Notes under the pieces: model-generated
The model's database searches: none
Told to the model about the DNA's origin: nothing
Seen by the model: only the letters and a program-made list of their open reading frames with translations
Program-made: the position numbers and the translations under genes
NCBI RefSeq assembly: GCF_002343915.1
Contig: NZ_NETK01000001.1
Location: forward strand, 10,874,001 to 10,938,000
Length of the DNA: 64,000 bases
Direction of reading: 5' to 3'
Source: Nannocystis exedens
GTDB taxonomy: Bacteria; Myxococcota_A; Polyangia; Nannocystales; Nannocystaceae
Shown here: positions 6,797 through 14,298 of the stretch, one piece after another
How positions within the stretch are numbered: position 1 is the stretch's first letter
Layout: every line of letters begins with the position of its first letter

Positions 6797-8383
6797 TCAA
6801 ACCCCCGGCGGCTCGGCGCGGGCGACCAGGACCTCGTCCTCGCCGGCGGGGTCGACCTCGGTGCGGCGGTCGGGCGACGGCTCCAGGCCCTTGCGCACGC
6901 GGACCACGCTGCCGGGGCGGTCGGCGTGCTCGTAGGCGGTCATCCAGCCGGCCGGCAGCTGCGGGCCGGTGCGCTCGAACACGTAGCGGGCGTCGCGGGG
7001 CGACAGGTTGACGCAGCCGTGGCTCTTGCGGTGGCCGAAGCCGTCGTGCCAGTAGGCGCCGTGGAGGGCGAAGCGGCGGTAGAAGTACTGCACCCACGGG
7101 ACGGCCTCGACGTGGTAGGGCGAGTCCTCGGCGTCCGCGGGGCGGTTGCGCATCGGGCCGTAGGCGAGCTTGTTGCGGATCCGGTAGACCCCGCGCGGCG
7201 TGGCGGTGTTGGGCTTGTGGCCGGTGCCGCTCGACACCAGCGTCACGAAGATCGGCTGCTGCCCGCGCATCACCGCCAGCGTCTGCTGGCCGACGTCGAC
7301 GTCGACCCACGTCTCGTCGTCGCGGATGTCGTCGAGGGCCGGGCCGTCGACCCATAGCCGCAGCTTGTCGGCCTCGACGTAGGCGGACGCGCCGGGCCCG
7401 AAGTGGTCGGGGATCTCGAGCCACCGCGCCCCGCCGCCGCGCAGCGGCTCGGGCTTCACGTCGAGCGCCTGGTGGTACTCGAGCTGGCCCTCGATCGCGG
7501 CCTTGAGGCTCGGCTGGCGCCGCAGCAGGGCCTCGCGGGAGACCGCCCACGCGGCCGCCAGCCCGGCCGGGATCGGGCGGACGGCCAGCTCGCGGCCGGC
7601 GAACTCGCTCGGCTTCTCGAACTTCAGCCCCTCGAGCGGCACCACCTGCTCGTCGCCGTCGAGCATCACCTTGCCGTGGCCCGGGATCTGGAGCTCCTCG
7701 ACGAACGCGTATTGATGGTTGGCCGCCAGGATCTCGAGCGGCTCGGCGCCCTGCGTCAGGGCGAACTTGCTCTTGTAGCGGGGGACCTCGACCAGCAGGT
7801 TGCCCTGGCGGTCGGCCTTCGGCTTGGCGTAGATGAAGGGCACCAGCAGGCCCTCGGGGATCCGCGGCTGCAGCACCGGCTCGCGGTCGTCCGCGACCGC
7901 GTTCTTGAGGCAGGCGTAGCTGTCGTGGTCGACGCGGGCCCAGCCCTCGCCGGGGCAATCTGTCCCGGCGACCAGCTCGTAGATGGCGAACGTGCTGCCG
8001 CCGTCGATGCGGCCGCGCATGTCGCTGCCGTGGCGCGGCGCGGCGTAGACGACGATGGTCCGCGCGGCCCCGCGGATGCCGATCGGGAGCGGCTGGGTCA
8101 CGGCCTCGGGCGCCCCCGCCGTCGGCTGCTCGCCGGGCGCGGCGGCCGGGAGCGGCGGCTCCAGCGGGGCGTCGCCGGGTTCGGCCCCGAGCTCGTCGTC
8201 GGCGTGCGCGGCCTCGCGGACGGCGTCCGGACGGGCGACCGCCACGAACGCGTCGTCGTCGCCGTCCTCGTCGCAGCTCGGCCCGAACGTCAGCAGGGCG
8301 ACGGTGGGGCCGATCGGCAGCGCGAAGCCGGCGAGGGCGGCCAGCCAGGCGGGGCGTGAGGTTCGTACGGGGCGGGCGGACAT
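6797..8383 (-). CDS. L,D-transpeptidase (YkuD) family, membrane-anchored
   Basis: The 528-residue product begins with a short basic stretch and a hydrophobic segment (WLAALAGFALPIGPTVALLTF), a signal anchor or uncleaved signal, then a Ser/Ala/Glu-rich linker. The C-terminal third holds the YkuD domain: ATPRGVYRIRNK, a conserved His in RRFALHGAYWHD, and the catalytic signature SHGCVNL (Cys near residue 457). Such enzymes make 3-3 cross-links in peptidoglycan or attach proteins to it, outside the inner membrane. The middle region has SH3-like short strands. The start at 8383 is chosen because the hydrophobic segment follows directly. The start codon overlaps the proposed start region of the divergent MoxR gene, so one of the two starts may lie further in. 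Confidence 0.85.
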   Translation of the reverse strand: MSARPVRTSRPAWLAALAGFALPIGPTVALLTFGPSCDEDGDDDAFVAVARPDAVREAAHADDELGAEPGDAPLEPPLPAAAPGEQPTAGAPEAVTQPLPIGIRGAARTIVVYAAPRHGSDMRGRIDGGSTFAIYELVAGTDCPGEGWARVDHDSYACLKNAVADDREPVLQPRIPEGLLVPFIYAKPKADRQGNLLVEVPRYKSKFALTQGAEPLEILAANHQYAFVEELQIPGHGKVMLDGDEQVVPLEGLKFEKPSEFAGRELAVRPIPAGLAAAWAVSREALLRRQPSLKAAIEGQLEYHQALDVKPEPLRGGGARWLEIPDHFGPGASAYVEADKLRLWVDGPALDDIRDDETWVDVDVGQQTLAVMRGQQPIFVTLVSSGTGHKPNTATPRGVYRIRNKLAYGPMRNRPADAEDSPYHVEAVPWVQYFYRRFALHGAYWHDGFGHRKSHGCVNLSPRDARYVFERTGPQLPAGWMTAYEHADRPGSVVRVRKGLEPSPDRRTEVDPAGEDEVLVARAEPPGV

Positions 8384-9245
8384 GATCGGGGCGGTGGTTG
8401 TGCCAAGCTCTTCGGAAGTGCAGAGCTTCTCAGGGACTTCCGAGTACATCGTCTCCCCCGAACTTTCGCGCGCGGTCGACGTCGCGGTCGCGCTCGGCCG
8501 GCCGCTGCTCGTCAAGGGCGAGCCCGGCACCGGGAAGACGCTTCTGGCGCGGGATATCGCCAATTTCTTCGAGTGTCCACTGGAGCGTTGGCATGTCAAA
8601 TCGACGACGAAAGCCGTCGACGGACTGTATCAGTACGACGCCGTACGGCGTCTGCACGATTCCAGGTTCGGCGACGGCGATGTGCGCGACATCTCTCGCT
8701 ACATCAGTTTGGGGCCGCTCGGCCGCGCCTTCGCGAGCGAGCGGCGGGTCGTGGTCCTCATCGACGAGATCGACAAGGCCGACCTCGAGTTTCCGAACGA
8801 CCTGCTCCATGAGCTCGACGCGATGGAGTTCACCATCCCCGAGACCGGCGCCGTCGTCGCAGCCCGTCAGAGGCCGATCGTGATCATCACCAGCAACAAC
8901 GAGAAGGAGATGCCCGACGCCTTCTTGCGCCGCTGCGTGTTCCACTGGATCGAGTTCCCCGACAAGGCGCTCATGGCGCGAATCGTCCGCGTCCACCACC
9001 CCGACGTCGAGGACAAGCTGCTCGCCGGTGCGCTCGAGGCGTTCTACACCCTGCGCGCGGTCGAGGGCCTGCGCAAGCCGCCGAGCACCAGCGAGCTCAT
9101 CGACTGGCTGTCGGCGCTGCGCCTGTCGGGGATCGACCCGGCCAAGCTCCTGGGGGCCAAGATCCCCTTCCTCGGCACCCTGCTCAAGAAGGAGCAGGAC
9201 ATCGACAACGTCGGCCGCCGCATGAAGGCGAGGACAGGTTCGTGA
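8382..9245 (+). CDS. MoxR-family AAA ATPase
   Basis: Single AAA+ module of about 285 residues. Walker A is GEPGTGKT after the family segment SPELSRAVDVAVALGRPLLVK; Walker B is VVVLIDEIDKAD; sensor-1 is IVIITSNNEKEMPDAFLRRC. MoxR ATPases act as chaperones that load metals or assemble complexes together with a von Willebrand A partner, and such a partner follows at 9250. The start is uncertain: ATG 8382 overlaps the divergent gene's start, while GTG 8400 and GTG 8418 are in frame and homology begins at about 8418. The last residues (MKARTGS) are encoded by a 14-bp palindromic array that also contains the next gene's start codon. Confidence 0.9.
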   Translation: MIGAVVVPSSSEVQSFSGTSEYIVSPELSRAVDVAVALGRPLLVKGEPGTGKTLLARDIANFFECPLERWHVKSTTKAVDGLYQYDAVRRLHDSRFGDGDVRDISRYISLGPLGRAFASERRVVVLIDEIDKADLEFPNDLLHELDAMEFTIPETGAVVAARQRPIVIITSNNEKEMPDAFLRRCVFHWIEFPDKALMARIVRVHHPDVEDKLLAGALEAFYTLRAVEGLRKPPSTSELIDWLSALRLSGIDPAKLLGAKIPFLGTLLKKEQDIDNVGRRMKARTGS

Positions 9246-9252
9246 GGACATG
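9221..9252. repeat. 14-bp palindromic array inside a gene junction, 3 units
   Basis: Cores at 9221 (CATG), 9235 (CAGG) and 9249 (CATG), 14 bases apart. The array encodes the last residues of the MoxR ATPase, contains its stop and supplies the ATG (9250) of the VWA gene. It shows that the repeat is tolerated inside coding sequence. Confidence 0.7.
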
Positions 9253-10506
9253 TTCGTAACGCCATACGAGTCGCCCGGCGGGGCGCTGTTCCTCGAGTTC
9301 TTCTACGCGCTGCGCTCGCGCGGCGTGCCGGTCAGCACGCACAACTGGCTGGCGCTCGTCGACGCGCTGTCGCGCGGCCTCCACCAGAACTCGCTCGACG
9401 GCTTCTACCAGGTCGCGCGCTGCCTGCTGGTCTCGTCGGAGGTCCACTACGACGAGTTCGACCGCGTGTTCGGCCAGGTCTTCCGCGGGGTCGAGGCCGA
9501 CCTGCGCGGGCTCCTCGCCGGCGTCGAGGCATGGTTGCAGGACCCGAAGGCGCTGGCCGAGCTCGACGAGGCGACCCTCGCCGCGCTCAAGGCCCTCGAC
9601 CTCGAGACGCTGCGCCAGGAGCTGCTCGACCGGCTCAAGCGGCAGAAGGAGCGCCACGACGGCGGCAACACGTGGGTCGGCACCGGCGGCACCTCGCCGT
9701 TCGGCCAGGGCGGGCAGAACCCGGCCGGGATCCGCGTGGGCGGGCAGGGCGGCGGCCGCTCGGCGCTGGCCGTCGCCGACGCGCGCCGGTTCCAGGAGTT
9801 CCGCAAGGACGTCGTGCTCGACACCCGCCAGATCGCCGCGGCCCTGCGGCGCCTGCGTCGGCTGTCGCGCGAGGACGGCAAGCTCGAGCTCGACCTCGAC
9901 GAGACCATCGACGCGACCGCGCGCAACTGCGGCGACATCGAGGTCGTGCTGACCCCCGAGCGCCACAGCCAGGTGCGGACGCTGCTGCTGCTCGACGTCG
10001 GCGGCAGCATGGACCCGCACGCGCACCTGGTGTCGCGCCTGTTCAGCGCGGCCCACCAGGGCGGCGGCTTTCGCGAGCTGCGCTCGTACTACTTCCACAA
10101 CTGCGTGTACGGCCGCGTCTACGAGGACGCCCAGTTCCGCAAGCCGGTGCTGACGAGCAACCTGCTGCGCGAGCTCGACCACAAGTGGACGGTGATCCTC
10201 GTCGGCGACGCGTACATGCACCCGGGCGAGCTGACGATGACGAGCGGCGACTGGTGGGAGTCGAACCGCGGCCCGTCCGGGCTGACGTGGCTGGCCCGGA
10301 TCGCCGACCGCTTCCCGCGCTCGGTCTGGCTCAACCCCGAGCAGCCGGGCCTGTGGCGCTCCGGCACGATCGCCGAGATCGCGCGGGTGTTCCCGATGTT
10401 CCAGCTGACGCTGGCGGGCCTCGACGACATGGTCAAATTCCTCCGCCGGCCGACCGTGAGCGCCGAGCGGCGGATGCTGATCCAGCGGCTCGCGCGCGCG
10501 GCGTGA
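9250..10506 (+). CDS. VWA-domain (CoxE-like) protein, partner of the MoxR ATPase
   Basis: A 418-residue cytoplasmic protein. The N-terminus FFYALRSRGVPVSTHNWLAL is typical of CoxE-like VWA proteins. The middle is a charged helical region with a Gly-rich linker (about 140-175). The VWA domain starts near residue 240 with the metal-site strand LLLLDVGGSMDPHAHLV; the usual DxSxS is DVGGS, so one serine of the MIDAS is Gly. The ATG at 9250 follows GAGGAC closely and lies 4 bases after the stop of the MoxR gene, so the two form an operon. Known MoxR/CoxE pairs remodel or metallate target enzymes; no target enzyme is adjacent here. Confidence 0.85.
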   Translation: MFVTPYESPGGALFLEFFYALRSRGVPVSTHNWLALVDALSRGLHQNSLDGFYQVARCLLVSSEVHYDEFDRVFGQVFRGVEADLRGLLAGVEAWLQDPKALAELDEATLAALKALDLETLRQELLDRLKRQKERHDGGNTWVGTGGTSPFGQGGQNPAGIRVGGQGGGRSALAVADARRFQEFRKDVVLDTRQIAAALRRLRRLSREDGKLELDLDETIDATARNCGDIEVVLTPERHSQVRTLLLLDVGGSMDPHAHLVSRLFSAAHQGGGFRELRSYYFHNCVYGRVYEDAQFRKPVLTSNLLRELDHKWTVILVGDAYMHPGELTMTSGDWWESNRGPSGLTWLARIADRFPRSVWLNPEQPGLWRSGTIAEIARVFPMFQLTLAGLDDMVKFLRRPTVSAERRMLIQRLARAA

Positions 10507-10548
10507 CGGCGCGACGCGAGCGCTCGTGCCCGGGCGAGAGCACCGCGG

Positions 10549-10626
10549 CCTGGTCGTTCGGACAGGCTGACCCGCCGCTCGGCGGGAGGCCGCCGCCTGT
10601 CCGTTCGGACAGGCTGCTCCCCGGCT
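10549..10626. repeat. 14-bp palindromic units between convergent genes
   Basis: Pairs at 10549/10563 (CCTG/CAGG) and 10596/10610 (CCTG/CAGG). The second forms a perfect stem CCTGTCC-gttc-GGACAGG. Similar half-units continue into the 3' end of the next leftward gene (GGTTCGGACAG near 10660, CCCTCGGGACAGG near 10725), where they encode its last residues. Confidence 0.7.
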
Positions 10627-10639
10627 GTCGATCGCGTTC

Positions 10640-11452
10640 CTACGGGGCGAGATGCGTGCCGTCGGTTCGGACAGACGGCTCCGCGGCGACCGGCCGCAGC
10701 GTCGCCGGGCGAGGATCGGGCTGCCCCTCGGGACAGGCTGATCCGTGGCTCGCGGCGGCGCGAGACGGCTCGGCGGCGCGGAGCCGGCGGTGCAGCAGCG
10801 TGTAGGCGATCGCGCTGAAGAGCGCCCCGACGAGGCCCAGCAGCAGCAGCGGCCCGACCTGTTGCCGGATGAAGCTCTCCCCCAACATCACCGTGCCGAA
10901 CGCGTACGGCAGCTCGCCGAGCACGACCACGGCGATGTAGCGCCAGAAGCTGTAGCCGGCCAGGCCCAGCAGGTAACCCGGGACCTCCGACGGCATCGAC
11001 AGCTGGAACAGCGCGACCAGGCCGAACGGCATGTCCCGGGTCGCCCACCGCTCGTAGCGGGCCAGGGCGCCCCGCGGCGCCAACCAGCGGAGGGCGCGCC
11101 GGCCGAGGGAACGGCCGAGCGCGTAGGTGCAGGCGCCCCCGAGCGTCCAGCCGAGCCACAGCAGGAGGGCGCACGGGATCGGCCCCCAGGCGTACACGGC
11201 GATCGGGACGATGAGCGCGCTCGAGAAGAACGCGAACATGCCCGACAGCGCGGCGAACAGCACGAACAGCGCGGCCCCGGCGGCCGGGTCGGCCGCGATC
11301 AGCGTCTCGGTGACGGCGAGCAGTCGGGCCAGCAGATCGTGCACGAGGTCGCTGGCAGCCAGCGCCGCGAGCGCCCCGATCGTCACGAGGATCACGAGGG
11401 CGCGCCGCCACGGGTGCGGGTGCGACGACGAACGTGACGTCTCGGCGGACAC
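10640..11452 (-). CDS. TVP38/TMEM64 (DedA-like, VTT domain) membrane protein
   Basis: An integral membrane protein with about six hydrophobic segments. The VTT-domain core is FVLFAALSGMFAFFSSALIV ... LGWTLGGACTYALGRSLG ... ALFQLSMPSEVPGYLLGLAG, with the Gly-rich re-entrant pattern of SNARE-associated/DedA proteins. Bacterial relatives are implicated in lipid flipping and envelope homeostasis. The GTG at 11452 is chosen as start because upstream in-frame codons look non-coding; ATG 11536 is the alternative. The final 35 residues (rich in Pro, Arg, Ala) are encoded by repeat-like DNA and are probably not conserved. The gene is convergent with the VWA gene. Confidence 0.8.
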   Translation of the reverse strand: MSAETSRSSSHPHPWRRALVILVTIGALAALAASDLVHDLLARLLAVTETLIAADPAAGAALFVLFAALSGMFAFFSSALIVPIAVYAWGPIPCALLLWLGWTLGGACTYALGRSLGRRALRWLAPRGALARYERWATRDMPFGLVALFQLSMPSEVPGYLLGLAGYSFWRYIAVVVLGELPYAFGTVMLGESFIRQQVGPLLLLGLVGALFSAIAYTLLHRRLRAAEPSRAAASHGSACPEGQPDPRPATLRPVAAEPSVRTDGTHLAP

Positions 11453-11654
11453 TCGTTCACGATAGCCGCGAACGGCGCCGGGACCATCGTCGAGCAGGCA
11501 GCGCGCGTCGAGTCGTTCGCCGCGGCCGCTGCTCATGGATGACCTCGAAGCCAGGTAGCTCGGTCCGCCGAGCGCGCCGGAGCGGGTCGGTCGCGGGGGG
11601 ACGCAGGCTGTCCAGAGCCGTGCGCGGGCGGCGCGAGAGGCCGCGCCGCTGTCG

Positions 11655-11728
11655 AATGAACTTGAGGACATGATCTATAGGTCATGCGGCAACAAGCATG
11701 GCCCATGGAACATGGTCTCAAGGACCTG
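11655..11728. repeat. 14-bp palindromic array, 6 units, overlapping a gene 3' end
   Basis: Cores at 11655 (AATG), 11669, 11683, 11697 and 11711 (all CATG) and 11725 (CCTG), each 14 bases apart. The last unit and a half lies inside the 3' end of the leftward hydrolase gene (stop at 11718). Bases 11453-11654 upstream hold no recognised gene. Confidence 0.85.
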
Positions 11729-12527
11729 TGGTAGCGAGCAGCTCCTCGACGATCGCCGCGGCCTCGGCCGGGCGCTCGGCCTGGACCGTGTGGCCGGCGG
11801 CGGCGATCGTGCGCAGCGGGGCGCCGAGCGCGTCGGCGAGGACGCGACCGGCGGCTGCGAGGGCCGGCGAGTCGGCGCCGCCGACGACCACGCGCGCGGG
11901 CAGGCGGAGGCCGGCGAGCTCGGGGAGCAGGGCGGGGCGCGAGACCCAGGCATTCACGGCGCGGGCCATGTCGCGGCGGTCCATCGCCTGCAGGTGGGCC
12001 GTGGTCGCGCCGCGCACGTCGGCGGCGGCGTCGGGCGCGTGCAGGCCGGCGAGGATGCTGGTGAGCACCGGACCCGGTCCGAGCGTGCGCAGGATCGTCG
12101 CCAGCGCGCCGAAGGTCAGGCGGTCGCGCGCGCTGGCGGCGTGCGGGTTGGCGGCGATCAGCACCAGCGCGCCGACCAGCTCGGGGCGCTGGCGGGTCAG
12201 CTCCACCGCCGCGGCGGCGCCGAGCGAGGTGCCGACGACGATCGCGTCGCGTGCGGCCAGGGTGTCGAGCACGGCGGCGAGGTCGGCGGCCAGATCTGCG
12301 GTCGAGAACGCGCGCGTGGTGCCGCGGCTGTCGCCGTGGCCGCGGAGGTCGACGTTGACGACGCGCGCGCGCGGGGCCAGGCGCGCGGCGACGGCGGCGA
12401 AGCTGCCGCGGTGGGCGAGCAAGTTGTGCGCGAGGACGACGACGCGGGACCCGCTGCGGCCGAGCTCGTCGAAGACCACGCGCTGCGCTTCGCGGACGAT
12501 CGCCGGCACAGCCCTGTTTCGTGCCAT
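11718..12527 (-). CDS. Alpha/beta-fold hydrolase
   Basis: A 269-residue soluble hydrolase. It shows the oxyanion strand VVVLAHNLLAH, the strand ARVVNVDLRGHGDSRG, the nucleophile elbow VVGTSLGAA (Ser near residue 101), an acid strand near LRLPARVVVGGADSP, and the C-terminal catalytic His in AAGHTVQAERP. These fit serine-type esterases and lyases of this fold; the substrate cannot be told. The usual oxyanion HG is HN here. The last residues TTGP come from the overlapping 14-bp array. The gene is divergent from the PhoD-like phosphatase, with 74 bp between starts. Confidence 0.87.
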   Translation of the reverse strand: MARNRAVPAIVREAQRVVFDELGRSGSRVVVLAHNLLAHRGSFAAVAARLAPRARVVNVDLRGHGDSRGTTRAFSTADLAADLAAVLDTLAARDAIVVGTSLGAAAAVELTRQRPELVGALVLIAANPHAASARDRLTFGALATILRTLGPGPVLTSILAGLHAPDAAADVRGATTAHLQAMDRRDMARAVNAWVSRPALLPELAGLRLPARVVVGGADSPALAAAGRVLADALGAPLRTIAAAGHTVQAERPAEAAAIVEELLATTGP

Positions 12528-12601
12528 GGCGGCGCGGGCGGAGGCAAGTCCGAGGTTGAGCCCGCGCTACGCCTGCGTTACCGTGAGGTGACGAGCCCTC
12601 C

Positions 12602-14014
12602 GTGCCGGTCCGCATCATCCCAGGCGCCGTCAGCACCGATCGCCTGCGCGCGCTCGTGATCAGCGACGCCGACGCGCCGCCGCCGTTGACCATCGAGGCG
12701 CTGCAGGGCGGACCCGCGCCGGCGCTCGAGGTGCGCGCGCACGCGGCCGGCGACCCGCGCATCGATCAACACGTGCGCAAGGCCGGGCTGTCGCTGTGGG
12801 TGTGCGAGGCCAAGGACCTGCGGCCCGGCGCCGACTATCACCTGCGCGCCGGCGACCAGCGGCCGGTCCACGTCAAGACGTTCCCCGCCGCGCTGCCGAA
12901 GGCCGGCATCTCGCTGGCGCTGGCGAGCTGCTACTACGAGGCGTTCGGCCGCCACAAGGACTACCTGCAGCTGCTGCAGTCGGCGCCGAGCTATGGGCCG
13001 CTGGCCGCCAAGCTGCTGGTCGGCGACAACATCTACGTCGACGTCGGCGCCGCGCCCGGGCAGGCGCGCAGCGGGGCCGAGGAGACGGTCGGACGCTACC
13101 TGCAGTACTACTGGCGCAGCGGCTACGCCGACGTGCTGTCGTACCTGCCCACGTTCTGCCTGTGGGACGACCACGAGCTGTGGAACAACTTCCCCGAGTG
13201 GCAGGTGCACCTGGCGCGCAGCATGGCCAACGCGCGCGCCGATTACTCCGCCGCCGCGCTCGGCTCGCTCAAGCTGTTCCAGGCGGTGCTCAACCCGCCG
13301 CCCGCGGCGCGCTCGGGCCTGTCGTACCGCTTCGACATCCCGCCGGTGTCGTGCTTCGCCCTCGACCTGCGGGCCGGTCGCACGATCATGAAGACGGCCA
13401 GCCCGCGCATGACCACCGAGGCCGAGCTGGTCGCGTTCGAGCGCTGGGCGGCCGGCCTGCAGGCGCCCGGGATCGCCATCTTCGGCCAGCCTTTGTGGAT
13501 CGACCGCGGCAACTGGATGGACTACCAGCCGCCCGACTTCCCCGCCGATTACTCGCGGATCTGGCGAGCCCTGACGAACGCGCCGTACGACGTGCTGGTG
13601 CTCTCGGGCGACGTCCACCACAGCCGTTTGCTCGAGATCGACACCGCCAAGGACCGCAAGGTGTGGGAGCTCGTCAGCTCGCCGGCGTGCATGATCCCGA
13701 CGATGGAGTCGATCGGCGCCCAGGCCTTCGACGTGCAGGACAAGGGGATCCTGACGTTCCCGCTGGCCTACCCCGGCGGCCCGTCCGGCCCGCCGAACCT
13801 GCGCGCGTACCACTTCGGCACCGAGATCAGCAACACGATCGCCTTTCTCAAGCTCGCGCCCGCGGACGCCGGGGGGATCGCCGTCACCACCTGCTTCATG
13901 GACCTGACGACCAAGGCGATCACCCGCAACACCCGCCCGCGGGTGGCGGCCCCGCTGGCGTCGCCGCAGCCGGAGTGGTGCCAGACGACCTTCGTGCTGA
14001 AGAAGCGGGCGTGA
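12602..14014 (+). CDS. PhoD-like phosphatase/phosphodiesterase
   Basis: A 470-residue product starting at GTG 12602, with GAGGTGA about ten bases upstream. Metal-binding motifs of the PhoD-like metallophosphatase fold are in order: ASCYYEAF, LLVGDNIYVDVG, FCLWDDHELWNN, and SGDVHHSRL near the C-terminal side. Family members hydrolyse phosphomonoesters or diesters using Fe/Ca or similar metals. No signal peptide is seen: the N-terminus begins MPVRIIPGAVSTDRLRALV, so it may act in the cytoplasm, unlike classical secreted PhoD. Its 3' end faces the CocE-type gene across a 14-bp array. Confidence 0.83.
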   Translation: MPVRIIPGAVSTDRLRALVISDADAPPPLTIEALQGGPAPALEVRAHAAGDPRIDQHVRKAGLSLWVCEAKDLRPGADYHLRAGDQRPVHVKTFPAALPKAGISLALASCYYEAFGRHKDYLQLLQSAPSYGPLAAKLLVGDNIYVDVGAAPGQARSGAEETVGRYLQYYWRSGYADVLSYLPTFCLWDDHELWNNFPEWQVHLARSMANARADYSAAALGSLKLFQAVLNPPPAARSGLSYRFDIPPVSCFALDLRAGRTIMKTASPRMTTEAELVAFERWAAGLQAPGIAIFGQPLWIDRGNWMDYQPPDFPADYSRIWRALTNAPYDVLVLSGDVHHSRLLEIDTAKDRKVWELVSSPACMIPTMESIGAQAFDVQDKGILTFPLAYPGGPSGPPNLRAYHFGTEISNTIAFLKLAPADAGGIAVTTCFMDLTTKAITRNTRPRVAAPLASPQPEWCQTTFVLKKRA

Positions 14015-14031
14015 GCCCCGGTCCGGGAGGG

Positions 14032-14105
14032 CATGGTGTAGAGGACATGCCGCTTCGACCATGCCCGTTCGGGCATGTCGATGCGGACATGCACGTTCGG
14101 GCATG
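14032..14105. repeat. 14-bp palindromic array, 6 units, all CATG cores
   Basis: The clearest example in the window: CATG begins at 14032, 14046, 14060, 14074, 14088 and 14102. Units 14060/14074 form a perfect stem CATGCCC-gttc-GGGCATG. It lies just downstream of the PhoD-like gene in a convergent region. Bases 14106-14298 after it contain no gene or other recognisable signal. Confidence 0.9.
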
Positions 14106-14298
14106 CCGGGGAACCGCCGGCCTCTGGCGCCGGCGCGGGCGGCAGCCGGTCCTGGCGGGCGCGAGGCCGCGGCCGTCGCCGATCGAGCGCGCGCGCCGGG
14201 GCGCCGCGTTTGCGCGGCCCGCCGGCGCGAGGCGGATCGGCGCGCCCGGGTCGCGGCCCCGCACCACGTTGGGTGCGAGGCGGGAGCGAGACGCGACG

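Noticed and set aside
14032-14105. The regular arrays as CRISPR
   Set aside because: The period is 14 bases with 4-base variable parts, far below CRISPR repeat-spacer size, and no cas gene is present.
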